The notes beneath the pieces are model-generated. The model did not search any database. It was not told where the DNA came from and worked only from the letters and a program-made list of their open reading frames with translations. Below, in pieces: positions 10,992 to 22,830 of a stretch of DNA of 64,000 bases. Made by a program: the position numbers and the translations under genes. The stretch is from Siphonodentalium dalli. Its lineage: Eukaryota > Mollusca > Scaphopoda > Gadilida > Siphonodentaliidae. The stretch is from positions 169,637,107-169,701,106 of the forward strand of contig CP136061.1 in the NCBI GenBank assembly GCA_032622095.1, written 5' to 3'. Position 1 is the first letter of the stretch; each line of letters starts with the position of its first letter.

Positions 10992-11880
10992 ATACGCCCG
11001 TTTGAAAAAACAGTCATATTATGTAAATGTGTTGTCCGTCCATCATCCGTCTGTCGTCCATCTGTCCTGTTTTGGTTTCTGGATGATAACTTTAGATTGA
11101 ATTGAGTGAACTGAACCAAATTTGTATGTTAGTTTACCACACCAAAATACAAATCAAGTTCGAAAATGGGTTTCGTCCGCATGATTTTGACTGAGTTATA
11201 TCCCTTTTTCGACTTAGATTTTACCTGATTTGCGGTTGCCGGATGATAACTTTAGATTGAATCAAGAGAACTGGACCAAATTTGGTATATTAGTTTACCA
11301 CCCCAAAATACAGATCAGGTTCGAATATGGGTTTCGTCCGCATGATTTTGACTGAGTTATATCCCTTTTTCAGCTTAGATTTTACCTGATTTGTGGTTTC
11401 CGGATGATAACTTTAGATTGAATCAAGTGAACTGAACCAAATTTGGTATATTAGTTTACCACCCCAAAATACAGATCAAATTAGAATATGGGTTTCGTCC
11501 GCATGATTTTGACTGAGTTATGCCCCTTTTTCGACTTAGATTTTACCTGATATGCGGTTTCCAGATGATAACTTTAGATTGAATCAAGTGAACTGAAACA
11601 AATTTGGTATATTACATGTAGTTTACCACCCCGAAATACAGATCAAGCTCAAATATGGGTACTGTCCGCATGATTTTGACTGAGTTATGCCCATTTTTCA
11701 ACTTAGATTTTACCTAATATGCGGTTTCCAGATGATAGCTTTAGATTGAATCGAGTGAACTGAATAAATTTGGTATACAGATCAAGTTCAAATAATATTT
11801 TGTCTTAAGTCAAAGGTTTCAAACAAATGAATTGAATCTTGCCCCACTCTACTCTAGAAACGGGCATATTATGCCATGCC
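10992..11880. mobile_element. Inverted-end element with family C tandem body
   Basis: The ends read TATACGCCCGTTTGAAAA and, inverted, GAAACGGGCATATTATG, a short imperfect terminal repeat. A CCGTCCATCATCCGTCTG run follows the left end. The body is about five units of 161 bp, with GGATGATAACTTTAGATTGA near 11081, 11240, 11401, 11562 and 11728. Each unit carries ACCAAATTTGGTATATTAG, AAATACAGATCAAGTTCGAA, ATGGGTTTCGTCCGCATGA and GAGTTATGCCC. The unit is homologous to family D. There is no coding capacity. Confidence 0.75.
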
Positions 11881-12152
11881 CCGACGGCGTGCTATTGTTT
11901 AGCATATTTTGATAATGCCCATCCCTAGATTTGCCCATCTACATGTAGGTGGGGGAAACCGCCATCGTTGGCTACTTGTCTATTCATGCTGATTGCATGC
12001 CATGCTTCAAAATAAAATCCTTCAACCCAAGCCTTTGAATTTGATCTGCATGCCATTCCACAAAATTAATTTATTGAATGTGGACCAATTTAGATTTTGA
12101 CTCTGTTATTTTGAATTACTTATATTTTTGTATCGCTTCTTTTTTTTTTTAG

Positions 12153-12270
12153 GAAATTTGACCGGCATATAGAAGATAAAGTAATTGGCTCTTTGAAGCA
12201 GACATCAATTTTCTACACAATAGGATCAAGGACAGATGATACACTTTATGCAACAAGATTGATATTATAA
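12153..12270 (+). CDS. Terminal exon of an unrecognised gene (left arm)
   Basis: Follows a strong polypyrimidine tract and AG (12151-12152). One base completes a codon, then 38 codons run from KFDRHIEDKVIG through FYTIGSRTDDTLYATRLIL to TAA (12268-12270). An AATAAA signal follows at 12333. Exon 7357-7519 ends in phase 1, but this exon needs two bases upstream (phase 2). At least one exon between them is therefore unseen, or the two belong to different transcripts. The family is not recognised. The exon is conserved at 26728-26845. Confidence 0.55.
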
Positions 12271-12332
12271 AATATGCTGCTGCTCTTAGAACATATGGCA
12301 TATGAGTCTATCAATGTTATCTTATGTATAAT

Positions 12333-12338
12333 AATAAA
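12333..12338 (+). terminator. AATAAA polyadenylation signal
   Basis: Canonical hexamer 63 bp after the stop codon of the exon ending at 12270. It is conserved in the right arm at 26660-26665. Confidence 0.6.
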
Positions 12339-12339
12339 A

Positions 12340-13259
12340 CAACTTTATTCCTATAATAGGTTTAATTATTTTTTCTGATATAAATTCATACCCTGAGCAG
12401 CCCTGAGGAGCATTAATTTCTGATTATCTGTTACCTGTCTCAGAAAGTCTTTTTAAAAGGGCAGGTCCAGTTTGAAAGTCTGTGATGTGTGAAATAAAGT
12501 ACATGTATGATGTATCACTCATCACTCAGAACTTAGAAGCTTATTTATCTAACTTGAATGTGGATCGGACCCAAATCTGGTTATATATAGTTATACACCC
12601 ATTCTTGAGAGTTAATTTTTTATACGCTGCCAAATTTCAAAACAAAATTCTACTCTTTCTTTATTCCTTCAAGTAGACCAAGTATTCAGTCATAGTTTTA
12701 TTGATAGAAATGTCACTATTGTCACTTGTTTTGATGTGTAGCATTAATTGTGCCTATACAATTCAACAGTTTTACAACAAACAACTCTGCATAAGTAATA
12801 CTGACCAAGAGGAACAAATACATGCTCAATTCTACTTTTCTTTGTTTGATGCTGTATGTTTTAGGCATGATTTAATCCAAACAACAATAAACTGATAAAA
12901 TCTAATAAAAGAAAATAACTGACATTTATTCCAATATTTGATTAGAAATGTCATAGAGGTACACTTATGTGCAAGACTTTTTCTCATAAAACATGGGATC
13001 TAAGCTCTATTTCTATTGATGTCGCTATGACTGAATAACTGGTCTACATGGTCGTATGAAGATATAATTGAATTACACCAAGAACAGGCATATAACTATT
13101 GAAAACTGGATTTGGGACTGAACCACATTTAATTGATTACACAGTGTGTTTTAGAGTTCATTCAATATCACCAAGTCTCTAGGTGGGAAAACGATGAGTT
13201 GCTTTACTAAACAAATATTTGTATGTTCAATATACATATATAGATGTTTTGTTTTTAGC
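12340..13259. other. AT-rich sequence downstream of the terminal exon
   Basis: Two open frames of 64 codons (12482-12676, 12701-12895) occur in both arms but lack splice or start context and any recognisable motif. Nothing else was seen. Confidence 0.4.
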
Positions 13260-13725
13260 ACATCCCAAAAAACATGGCTACCAGCGTCCATCTTGGATTT
13301 TACTATATGCATGATTAATCCTTTAGCACACTCTGCAGGTCACTTCTCTCATCCGTTCATCACCAATCTTCACATGGATCTTCAGGGTGCCCTCTTGATG
13401 GGAGCTTACCATTTTTCTGAACTATATTAAAAATCATGCAATTTTGGATTTTAGATTTTGAATCCATCGGAACATCCTGCAGCCCACAATTATTGATGAA
13501 ATGTTTTTTAAGCTTACAGACATGTTTGGGATCACTTCTAGATGGGAGCTATTGAATTTGAAAATTTCCGATGAAAAACATGGCCGTTGGCAGCCATCAT
13601 GAAATTATACTCTTGCATTGCTAAATCCTTTGTCACACTGTACAATCCACATCCCTCATCCGGTCATCACCAAACTTCATATGGATCTTCAGGGTGGGCT
13701 CTAGATGGGATCTTACCATTTTTCT
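13260..13725. repeat. Family B units, left arm
   Basis: About three diverged units with ACATGGCTACCAGCGTCCAT, CATGATTAATCCTTTAGCAC, CATCCGTTCATCACCAA and GATGGGAGCTTACCATTTTT. They run directly into a family D head. Confidence 0.75.
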
Positions 13726-13930
13726 GTGTACCCATACCATAGTATGGTACACATAGTGTCAACATCCAGATTGACCACTCGTCGTTCGTCCGTCTGTCTG
13801 TCCGTAGACACTTTACGCATGGTGCGATAACTCGAACATTTTTTATCCGATCGGAACCAAATTTTGTACATGAGTTTCTCATCCCAAAATACAGATCGAG
13901 TATTTTTTAACTGAGTTATTGGCCTTTTTA
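13722..13930. repeat. Family D head plus one unit, left arm
   Basis: Head TACCCATACCATAGTATGG, then ACATCCAGATTGACCACTCG and one unit ending AGTTATTGGCCTTTTT. The left arm lacks about 43 bp that the right arm keeps immediately after this point (ATGTTTACCCATACCC type sequence, 25028-25070). Confidence 0.75.
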
Positions 13931-14135
13931 TACCTGTTACAGGTTTGGGCGCCCAAACTCTGGTGGCCTAAATGTCCCCAAATTGCAAGTGGATAGTTTT
14001 ATTAAAAACTGAATTTTCTATATTTTGAAGGAAATCTTCTATTATAATTCAACAACATGCAATGCAAATCATCAATATACAGTTGATATAGAGCATTTAT
14101 TTGCTTAATCAAGTGTCCAGTGAGAAATATTTTAA

Positions 14136-14320
14136 CCCTTTAATGACTTGGGCTTCTTGAAATTTTGCAAACATTTTGTGCCAATGCATTCTCTTATATA
14201 AATGAGAGTCTCCCATCTAAGGAGCCTTGCATATATAAGATAATACATTGGCCTTTATCTTGACCTTGTAAGCCAGTGTGTTTTCTTATGCGTGATCTTT
14301 AATGCTGCACATAAGGGAGG
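14136..14320. mobile_element. Truncated double-hairpin MITE, left arm
   Basis: TTAA (14132-14135), the CCCTTTAATGACTTGGGC end, one complete hairpin (GCCAATGCATTCTCTTAT/ATAAGATAATACATTGGC) and the beginning of the second. The far end is replaced by G-rich sequence. Confidence 0.7.
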
Positions 14321-14447
14321 GGGCGACCCACTCCCATACCTACCCCCTACCTACCCCCATCTCGGGCCTACGGCCCTTGGGATATGCCTTCGGCATATCA
14401 TGGTCCCAAAACAGGTGTCCCCAAAAAATCCCTGGATCCATCCCTGC

Positions 14448-14840
14448 CCATACCATAGTATGGTAAACATAGTGTCGTCGTCCGGATTAACCACTCGTCG
14501 TCTGTCTGTCTGTCTGTCTGTAGACAATTTACGCATGGTGCGATAACTGAAATATGTTCTATCTGATCGGAACCAAATTTTGTATATGAATTTCTCAGCA
14601 CCAAATACAGATCGAGTTCGAATATGTGTTCGATCCGAGTTTTTTTTACGGAGTTATGGCCCTTTTTCGACTTAGAATTCATGCATGCTACCATAACTCA
14701 AACAAAATTTATCTGATCAGAATCAAATTTGGTATGCAAGTTTTTCGGATCAAAATACAGATCGAGTTCGAATATGGGTTTGATCCAACATTTTATACCA
14801 GAGTTATGGCCCTTTTTCAACTAAGAATTGAACAGATAAC
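14448..14840. repeat. Family D head plus units, left arm
   Basis: Head CCATACCATAGTATGGTAAA, a TCTGTC run and two to three units. Overlapping frames on both strands are repeat artefacts. Confidence 0.8.
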
Positions 14841-15299
14841 CATAGCAGTCAACAACTAATTGATTAGCAGCAGTAAAACTTTAGCTCTGTGAGAGACAAA
14901 CAGTATCTGAGTTATTGATAATTAGAGTTATTTTTAGACATTAGTGTGAGGTGAAACCAGCTATGTTTTTGAGGGACAGGACACAGGCTTACAGGCAGTA
15001 GCTCTATCTAATTAATTTGCACTCTTACTCTGGTTATTGTAAACTCTCTTAACCCAAGTATTCCATGTCCTGGCCATCTTTCACATTTAACGCAAGGCTG
15101 TGGTGGTTTAGCTGTACCAGTGCATTCTCTTATATAATGCTAATGACCCATAAATTCAAATAATTTGTGTTATGTACATTTGTCTATAATAGTACATAAA
15201 AGTATACTCTATAATTCAACACCAAAACTCTCATTTATGATTCTGATCATAGTAATTTACTATCGCCAAGGGATGGGTTAACATCTGCCGATCGTGATC

Positions 15300-15640
15300 G
15301 GCCTCTCGTTTATGACTTAGAATTCACGAATGCTGCAATAACTAATAATATTTTTTATCTGATTGGAGCCAAATTTGGTATGTGAGTTTATCAGCCCAAA
15401 ATGCAGATCGAGTTCAAATATGGGTTTGATCCGATTTTTTTTAATGGAGTTATGGACCTTTGACATAGAATTCATGCTTGCTTCGATAACCCAAACAGTT
15501 TTCATCTGATAGGAACCAAATTTGGTATGTGAGTTTCTCAATTCAAAATACAGAACGAGTTTGAATATGGGTCAGATCCTGTTTTTATACCAGAGATATG
15601 GCCCCTTTTTAACTAAGAATTGAACAGATTTGAGATTGTT
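15300..15640. repeat. Family D units without head, left arm
   Basis: Two and a half units, with ACCAAATTTGGTATGTGAG present twice, close to the inner edge of the palindrome arm. Confidence 0.75.
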
Positions 15641-16626
15641 ATGCTTGCAATGTATAGCCATAGCCACTTGCAATTAATTACCTGTGATATCAGTTAGCCC
15701 TAAGAGAGACGTCTGTAAACCTGTATTATTGGAAATAGAGTTTATATTTTTAGCCTGGTTTGTCAGGTGAATGATTATTAGAACTTGGATGTCTACAAAA
15801 TATTGGAAAATTTATGGAACGAGTTTTACCTCGCGGTCAAGTTATATAACATACTAGTTACTGACCTGAGTTCTATACAGCCATATGTTTGTAATGTTAG
15901 GCCCAAGCTTACATGGTTCTAGCATGTAACAGCGCGGGGATCAGAGCAATTGGATGGGCAGGTTTGCATTATTTATAGTAAAAAGTGACAATTGAGAAGA
16001 GGAACAAAATTGGGGAATAATAGTATAATACTAGTTAGTTTCACTTGCCATTATTTCGGGTGATAAAAAAGATATGTCAGGCCTTATTTTGAAATGTCAG
16101 ACCATGACTGTTTCATGCCTGACAAAATGTCAGAAAGTCATATAAAAATTATTTTAAGGCTTTTAGTTTGGACTTCTTGCTAAATTTTATGGGAGGCCAA
16201 ATTCACATTTAATAATGAATTGCACTTAAGTGCAATTGAATGCACGCTGTGCAAATAGCGCAAATACCACATATTGTGCTTAAGCACAAATAGGGCGTTT
16301 ACACTTAAGCGTAATGAACTAATTGCGCTTATACTATCTAACCTACCCATAAACTACTGGATGACCTGATGTATCACCTAGCAACACAAGAGGAGCATTG
16401 GGCTAATTTTAACCTGTTTTAATTAGCCTGAGTACTCGAACAGTCAACTGTGAGTATGAATTCAACAATGATAATCCCTAATTATATATTATCAGCATCC
16501 CTATATCCAAAGAATTGATGTCTCCTTCCCGGAACTCTAGTAATTTTTTATATGATGTTTTTAATGTATTTTTGCACAGATTTGGGCCATTACTAGTGCT
16601 GAATAGGTCACTCTCACTGGTATTCT

Positions 16627-16705
16627 GTGATAAAGTTACCCAGGTTCCTGAAATTGTGATAAAGTTACCCAGGTTGGAGAGGATTGTGATAAAGTTACCC
16701 AGGTT
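16627..16705 (+). repeat. Three 29-30 bp direct repeats
   Basis: GTGATAAAGTTACCCAGGTT occurs at 16627, 16656 and 16686, separated by 9-10 variable bases. Confidence 0.9.
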
Positions 16706-16777
16706 AAGAATATTTCATGTTTAGCAACAAATTATTCATTTTCGCGATCAAAATGACAAACTACAATAATAATATGT

Positions 16778-18432
16778 CTTAAGCAGTCCTTCCCACAAGG
16801 AAAACACAACGAGAGCACTTATTAGTCCTCGCAATTCAGAAGATGGGTGTAATTGCGCCCGTAATTTATTGTAAGTTGGGTTTTTATAAAACAAAATGTC
16901 ATTGTGGGATAGACCTACAGGTCTGTCCAGTTACACTTCCACATGCCCAAGAGAGACGAGTGCGAAATTTAGCACCCGTGATTTAAAAATTGCGAGTGCA
17001 TATTGGGTCACCCTATTTACCGAGAACAACCGAGAACAACCGAGAACAAGGTTTAAAATGCCTTATATACATTAAATATAGTGTTTTATTTGAAATATCT
17101 ACAGTAGACATCAATATTTTCATTAAAATGTTTACTTTTATGCATTTAACCGACATATTGTTAACAAATTGTAAGCGCCACCGAGCGACGATCTCGTTTA
17201 ACACACAGCGTATCGGCTTAATTAATTAAGCTTGTTCTCGGTTTGTAGTGTCTTCTCGGTTTGATAATTAAGCTTGTTCTCGGTTTGTAGTGTCTTCTCG
17301 GTTTGACACGAATTTAAACTTCCATCAGCTTTTATCCGGGCTTTGGACCGGCAGACAACGTGCCCCTATGTTTTGTTTGAAGTGCTTGTGCTGTTTCACT
17401 TATTACAGCACTCGAGCTCCACCATTTGAGACTCGGCAGGCACATTTACCCCATCTAAGGGGAGTGTGTGACATTGCCCTTTGGGACTTTTGTTTTTCGT
17501 CTGTTGATAGCAAAACAGTCGAAGGAGCTGATACGAATTGTAGAATTCGTTTAGACGTCTATCTCTTCGTTCCGGTGGCAAGTTTACCCAAATTTGATGT
17601 CTTACTTTGAATTTTTCCGCTAACTGAAAGTCACCAGTTGAGTCACGTGCAGCGCACTTCTAATATCCCTGAGTTGATCATTTACAATTTCATAAAGTCT
17701 GTCTGATTCACAATTGTTATTAGTCCAAAATTTAGGAATGTCTTTATTTTGCTTTCGAGCGTCAAATATTTTAGTTCGTAATCTCGGCATCCATCCCAAT
17801 GCAACAATAAAGGTCCTAAAAGTATTGGTGGATCTGAAGTTGATTTCCTTATAATATTAGGGTTTTAAAAAAATAATAGTTGTTACATAGCAAGATGCAA
17901 GATTAAATGTTCCGTCGATACCAATTATAGATCCAGTTTCAATTGCTGATTTGAGAAGTAGGATTTGTTCTTCCAAGTGACAGATTACAGAAGGTGTTTT
18001 TTTGCATCAGTTGTAATTATTTCTTTAATATATTTCTCACCTGCAATGTTATGCACTCACACATCCCAGTGATTAACAAACAGTAACACATATTAGTGTA
18101 CACAACTCAATTAATTCTAATCACCAAACAGACCCAGGTCCCGTTAATTAACACTTAGGCACGACTCATATGCCTTTGTGTTACCGCCAGCCGAGAACAT
18201 GGCGGCGACGTTTCAAGTTCTCGGTATACGTAAAATAACTACACATATGTCATTTAAATGGTCAAATATGGTACAATATCTACTTAAGAGTGATATATAC
18301 ACTATACTTGGACATTATTATGACTTATTTATTAATTTTGGACTTGTTCTCGGTTGTTCTCGGTAAATAGGAGGTCCGGTGCATATGGGTGCGACAGCAA
18401 TTGCTCCTGTCTCCTGGGAAGGACTGCTTAAG
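16778..18432. mobile_element. Middle inverted-repeat level of the nest
   Basis: CTTAAGCAGTCCTTCCCA at 16778-16795 is matched exactly in reverse complement at 18415-18432. It could be a separate element inserted in the outer one, or a secondary inverted repeat of the outer one. Confidence 0.65.
17012..18371. mobile_element. Inner inverted-repeat element (1.36 kb) with CCGAGAACAA arrays
   Basis: The left end reads CCTATTTACCGAGAACAAC followed by two more CCGAGAACAA copies. The right end is the complement with two copies. The same word in the other orientation (TTGTTCTCGG, or TCTTCTCGG) recurs four times at 17230-17303 inside a two-copy tandem, and again near 18189 and 18215. An open frame of 106 codons (17290-17610) is present but shows no recognised domain. 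Confidence 0.75.
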
Positions 18433-18999
18433 TGTTCTTAATAGGGCGGCCCCAATGCCAACCATGAATTGCGCTCAAGCAAAATTAATTGTGTTTACGC
18501 ACAATAACTGCGCTTAGCCTTACTCTAAGTGCAATTAATTGCACTTAAGCATAATTATTTGTGCTTAACTTAAGGACAATCAATTGCGCTTAAATGCAAA
18601 TTACGCAATCAATTGCGCTTAATTGTACTTACTAGTAAGTGCTTACTAGTAGTGCAATTGGTATGCACTTAAGTGCAATTGATTGCGCTTCAGCACAATT
18701 AGTTATATTAGATGTGAATTTGGTCTCCCATAATCCATATTTACCTGTTTACAAATTACAACTGTTTTTTGCCCACAGGCCACATGCACTCAGTCACACT
18801 GCCACAGGTTTCCAGCACATAAATTTACCTTACTCCTATTAATAATACCTAATTCCTATCAGATTAAGTATGCATACTATTATTACTAATCATACTCATA
18901 CGCATAGCCTAGACTAAAGCCAGTATGCGTGAGTAGGTGTGCCAGGGTACTCCGGGTAGGCCTATTTATTTTATTTTTTATTTTTTTTGCTGATCGAGA

Positions 19000-19111
19000 C
19001 TAGTCCAACAAATTAGACTATTCGATTAATACATATTTTAAAATTTGGACATAAATGTCCAAATATTAAAATAGGTCTTAATCCGAATCGTCTAGTAATT
19101 TGTTGGACCAG
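19000..19111. repeat. 112 bp imperfect hairpin
   Basis: CTAGTCCAACAAATTA at the left pairs with TAATTTGTTGGACCAG at the right, and pairing continues to a TGGACATAAATGTCCA tip. It may be a solo fold-back element. Confidence 0.75.
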
Positions 19112-21359
19112 ATGATACTGATAGTGATACTGATTCAAATCATTCAGTGATTAGTAGATCGATCATCGATCACCTGTTGTTTTACTAACTTTTTAGCTGA
19201 GTCTCCCACGTACTACGGTACTGTAGGCGGCAGGCCTACTATGAATTCTCCAAACTCCCACTGACTATATTCTATAATACACATATTGGGCATATTATAA
19301 GAATACTTTTAATCATAATATATGGAGACGAAAGTTTGTTACCAACAGCGATTTCTCAGAGCCACGATTTCTCCTTGCCAACTTTCACATTCAGAGTTTT
19401 CCACCGCCATAATTTTGTGCACTTAGATTGACGTCATTTTATACAGAAATCTGTGACGTAGACCACACCGGAAATAGCATTTCTAATAAAATACTTCTTA
19501 TATTTTAATTGCAATTTGTCCAAAAGTGAATAAAATGTATCCCACAATTAACTGTACACCAACAATGAGGGGTATTGTTTTGTTTTCACATATTTAATTA
19601 GGATAACGTGATATATATCGTATCATTGCAGCCTGGCCCGGGTATCGACACCAATTTCGTGTAACTAATATAACCTAGCTCCGGACTATATACGGTACAT
19701 GTAGGACTATACATACATGTACAGATCTTCTAGAAAGCTAGACTGTCACGGTGTTGTAATAATTATATAATCGGCGATATAGGCCCTACTTGTAACATAG
19801 GTAATGTTCATTATATAAACTGATCCTAGCAAAGTTGCTTTAGGATCCCAGTGCATCCCGGGGCCACGCCAATAGTTGTCAAACATATGATATGCTGTAG
19901 GGGCCAATATATACGATCAGATACATTATATGCATATTGATCGCGATATATATTGTGATAAAGTTATAGCCTACTCAGATTAATAACATGTCGTCAATAT
20001 ATAGGCCTATTTGTTCACTTGTACTCAATGGGGGCTATCGGTATAGTCTTGTTAAATATGCAAACAGAATTTCCATCAATCGACCAGAGTCCGGCGATCG
20101 CTTTTAAATCACGTTCATATTGTGAGATGTGTCACTTAGGCCTAATTATCAAAATTATATATCCCCAACCTGCGTAACTATAAAGGTACCGGTAATCCGG
20201 TATCACGCGTTATGGAACCTTGGTAACTTTTATCAGTAAAACCGATTATAGTGTGACCAAAGTAGCGTAGGCCTACGTGTATATATACATAATTCCAATT
20301 CCCACACTATGGTGTTCTTTTTTTTTCAGTTCGTTCATTCCGTATGCCCATCTAGCTAGAGTATAGGCCTAACGCATAAACATATATGGGAGTAGTTTAC
20401 ATGTTTTAAATGTCCGCCTGGATCTAGGAGATGGTATCCGTGCATGGCTTGGAACTATAATGCATCGCGATGCGTGCATCGACGCGATGCGGTGTCGCGA
20501 CTGAGATATTTATTAGACCTGCCTATGATCCACCTTGAGAAAATCAGTTATATCGGGACTCCACTTTGAACATCGCGCATTTCTCCGCAAGTCCCACCAA
20601 TCAGTTGGCTAAATTAATGCCAACGGGAATTTTAGTTGTTTTCATTATACAGACCACGGTGCCAATATAGAACACTGTCCGATGCGCATCACCGATCATA
20701 GCATGGCAGGTGATAAAAGCGATGGCATGTTATGAATTAACAATAATTTAAGATATGTAAATATAGGTTCTTGATAGGAACATGAATTTCAGAGAAAGTA
20801 GAAACACGCGCAATTAGGGAGTAATGCAAACTCATTTTTAGACTATTCTTTCCATTTATCAATTTTCGACTGCAGACTATAGCCATACACATATATAGCG
20901 CAACTATTTTAGCTCAATTTCACTATAGTTTTATTGCAGCTAAATCCACCCCCAGATGGAGCAAAAGATGATAGTTTACTCCTAAGCATCACTGTAATAA
21001 CCCAATGTGCCTTGCATACATAAATAAATTATACCAAAGTTTGAATCAAACATTTAGAATATATAAGAGCGTTTATGATTGAACTTTACTACCCTTTATG
21101 ATGAATGCGTGGGGATCGAGATATCGGGTTTATTAAAATGGGATTGATCCGCAATGAAATAAAATTTCAAATCTGTAGAATTGAAGTCATAATAACACTC
21201 TATATATAGCGTAATTGAGGGACCATAATTTCTCTTCTTACCTGGTTTTCTTGCTCCGATTTCGTGACATCATGCATGTACAAAACCCGCGTTGCTGCGA
21301 TCTCCAAGATGAGACAATATTATTATAATGGTCCCACACCTGGTTAAGTGAACGTAATT

Positions 21360-21606
21360 AGTGGTCCTGCTATACTCTTTTATGTTTCCTGGTATATCCT
21401 ACTGAATTATTGATGCTGGTAGGACATATAAAACATGTATCGTACGTTGTTTTGTCCATTTTTGACAATGAGAGAAAAAAATGATACATTTTCTTAACAG
21501 CACCAACTTGCCCTACCAGCATCATAGCACTTAATCAGATGGACCCTGTTAATTTGTCATCGTGGTGGTGGGTCCTGCTGAAACCTGAATTGCTATGGCA
21601 CCAGGG
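21360..21606. repeat. Dispersed repeat with GTGGTCCTGCT words
   Basis: Shares AGTGGTCCTGCT, GATGCTGGTAGG/CCTACCAGCATCATAGCAC and GGGTCCTGCTGAA with the small fold-back at 62091-62200. The paired copies suggest a longer, degraded relative. Confidence 0.5.
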
Positions 21607-21689
21607 ACGTGGCTGCACCCACCCCCTTGAATCCGACCAAACTGACAAATGTAGTAATTTATTGTTTTCTTAAACTAATTAGTAGTTTT

Positions 21690-21985
21690 CTATTGGTCAC
21701 AGGAGAGGGACCATGACACAAGCTTTCCAAGTGTTGGAAATTTTCAACCTGGCACCCCCTAAGGTTGGACAATTTCCAACTGATGGCTATTTCAGTCCAA
21801 AATTTTGACCAAAATAGAAAAATAAGCAAATATTGGTAGCCCCCCCCCCCCCCCCTCCCCCCAATAAATTGTTTGAAAATCAAACTGCAAGAACATTTTC
21901 AACCTATTGTGAAATTTCCAACTAATGTATCAGATTTACGACAAACTGTTGGGGGAGGGTGAGACACCCCCAAACCACGTCCCTG
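21690..21985. repeat. Dispersed GTTGGAAATT repeat, copy 1
   Basis: Shares the same ordered blocks as 46780-47095: TTGGAAATTTTCAACCT, CCCTAAGGTTGGA, TTCCAACTGATGGC, ATTTCAGTCCA, GAAAATCAAACT, AATTTCCAACTAATG, GTGAGACACCC and CGTCCCTG. It contains a long C tract at 21841-21863. Confidence 0.7.
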
Positions 21986-22444
21986 TATGCCACTGATATG
22001 GAAATGTACCATTATCTTTTCTAAAGTTGTCATTTTGCTGTGTTTGACTGGGGAAAAAGCTAGTATCTGCATGAAACATTCAACAACATACATATTTACT
22101 ATTACAATATTTAATTAACAGGTGTTTGCAAAATGACAGGAATATATTTTTGAATATTATATAAACTGAGCTTTACCTCCATTTGTTCAGATTGGTCAAA
22201 TGTTATATTTGTTCTTATAAAGATCAAACACTTTCCTTTGACATCACAATGAGTTACATGTAGTTCAAATGTTTCATATTGAGTGGAACTGTTAGTTTTT
22301 GTGCATTACCACAAATAATGTCAATTGTTAACATCAAATGGCATAGATGAAGATTCTGCTCAAAATAGCTGATATTTTGAGAATTTCAAGGTAACGCTGG
22401 TTGTTGGAATTGCAAATTGGCATGGTGAGAAAAGTTATAGGTCA

Positions 22445-22625
22445 CAAAACATCCATAACATAATCCCAGTTGGTGATGATTGGATCAGGGATGTGGCATG
22501 AAGGGTGTGTCAAAGAATTTAGTCATGCAGAGATCAAAATCCAAGATGGCCACCGTCGGCCATGTTTTTTAACATAATTCAGAAAAATGGTAAGCTCCCA
22601 TCTATCAGGAATGTTGAGAAGGGTT
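22445..22625. repeat. Solitary diverged family A/B unit
   Basis: GATGATTGGATCAGGGATGT, AATTTAGTCATGCAGAG, AATCCAAGATGGCCACC and GGTAAGCTCCCATCTA appear in the order of one family B unit read in reverse. Confidence 0.7.
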
Positions 22626-22731
22626 CATTTTAACTACAAAAATCTATACAAGTGAAGGGGATATAATAGGAGAATGATTGCATGAAAATATATACGAAAG
22701 CATAAAATTGATGACCAGGATTAATAATTTT

Positions 22732-22762
22732 TAGTCGAGTTTTTTGTTTCCAAAACTCGACT
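22732..22762. repeat. Short hairpin at the edge of a GC-rich block
   Basis: AGTCGAGTTTT and AAAACTCGACT pair across a 9 bp loop. A GGCGGGCGGCGG block follows at 22777-22793. Confidence 0.7.
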
Positions 22763-22830
22763 TATAGTTTGATGAGGGGCGGCGGGCGGCGGTAAGCCAC
22801 CGAAAACGAGACACAGCATCTCTGATGCCA

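Larger units (their letters stand above)
1..15755 (+). repeat. Left arm of a giant inverted repeat (palindrome)
   Basis: The whole segment recurs in reverse complement at 23200-39029. Paired landmarks give a nearly constant coordinate sum: 39030 at the outer edge, 39060 from about 0.7 to 5.6 kb, about 39005 near 7-8 kb, 38998 near 10-13.9 kb and 38955 at the inner edge. The steps mark insertions or deletions in one arm. The inner boundary is sharp: pairing stops after TAGCC at 15751-15755. The outer end is cut by the window, so the arm is at least 15.75 kb. It contains repeats plus exons of one unrecognised spliced gene. Confidence 0.95.
16190..18730. mobile_element. Outer inverted-repeat element (2.54 kb), TA-flanked
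   Basis: The ends match in reverse complement: TGGGAG(G/A)CCAAATTCACAT(T/C)TAATA, with TA at 16188-16189 and 18731-18732 as a possible target duplication. Just inside each end lie many degenerate copies of the palindromic word AATTGCACTTAAGTGCAATT (16225-16330 and 18465-18700). TA duplication fits Tc1/mariner-type elements, but no transposase is present. It holds two further inverted-repeat levels. Confidence 0.75.

Noticed and set aside
17290-17610. 106-codon frame in the inner nested element as a transposase
   Set aside because: Too short, cysteine-rich in one part but without a recognisable zinc-binding or DDE pattern, and overlapped by a frame on the other strand.
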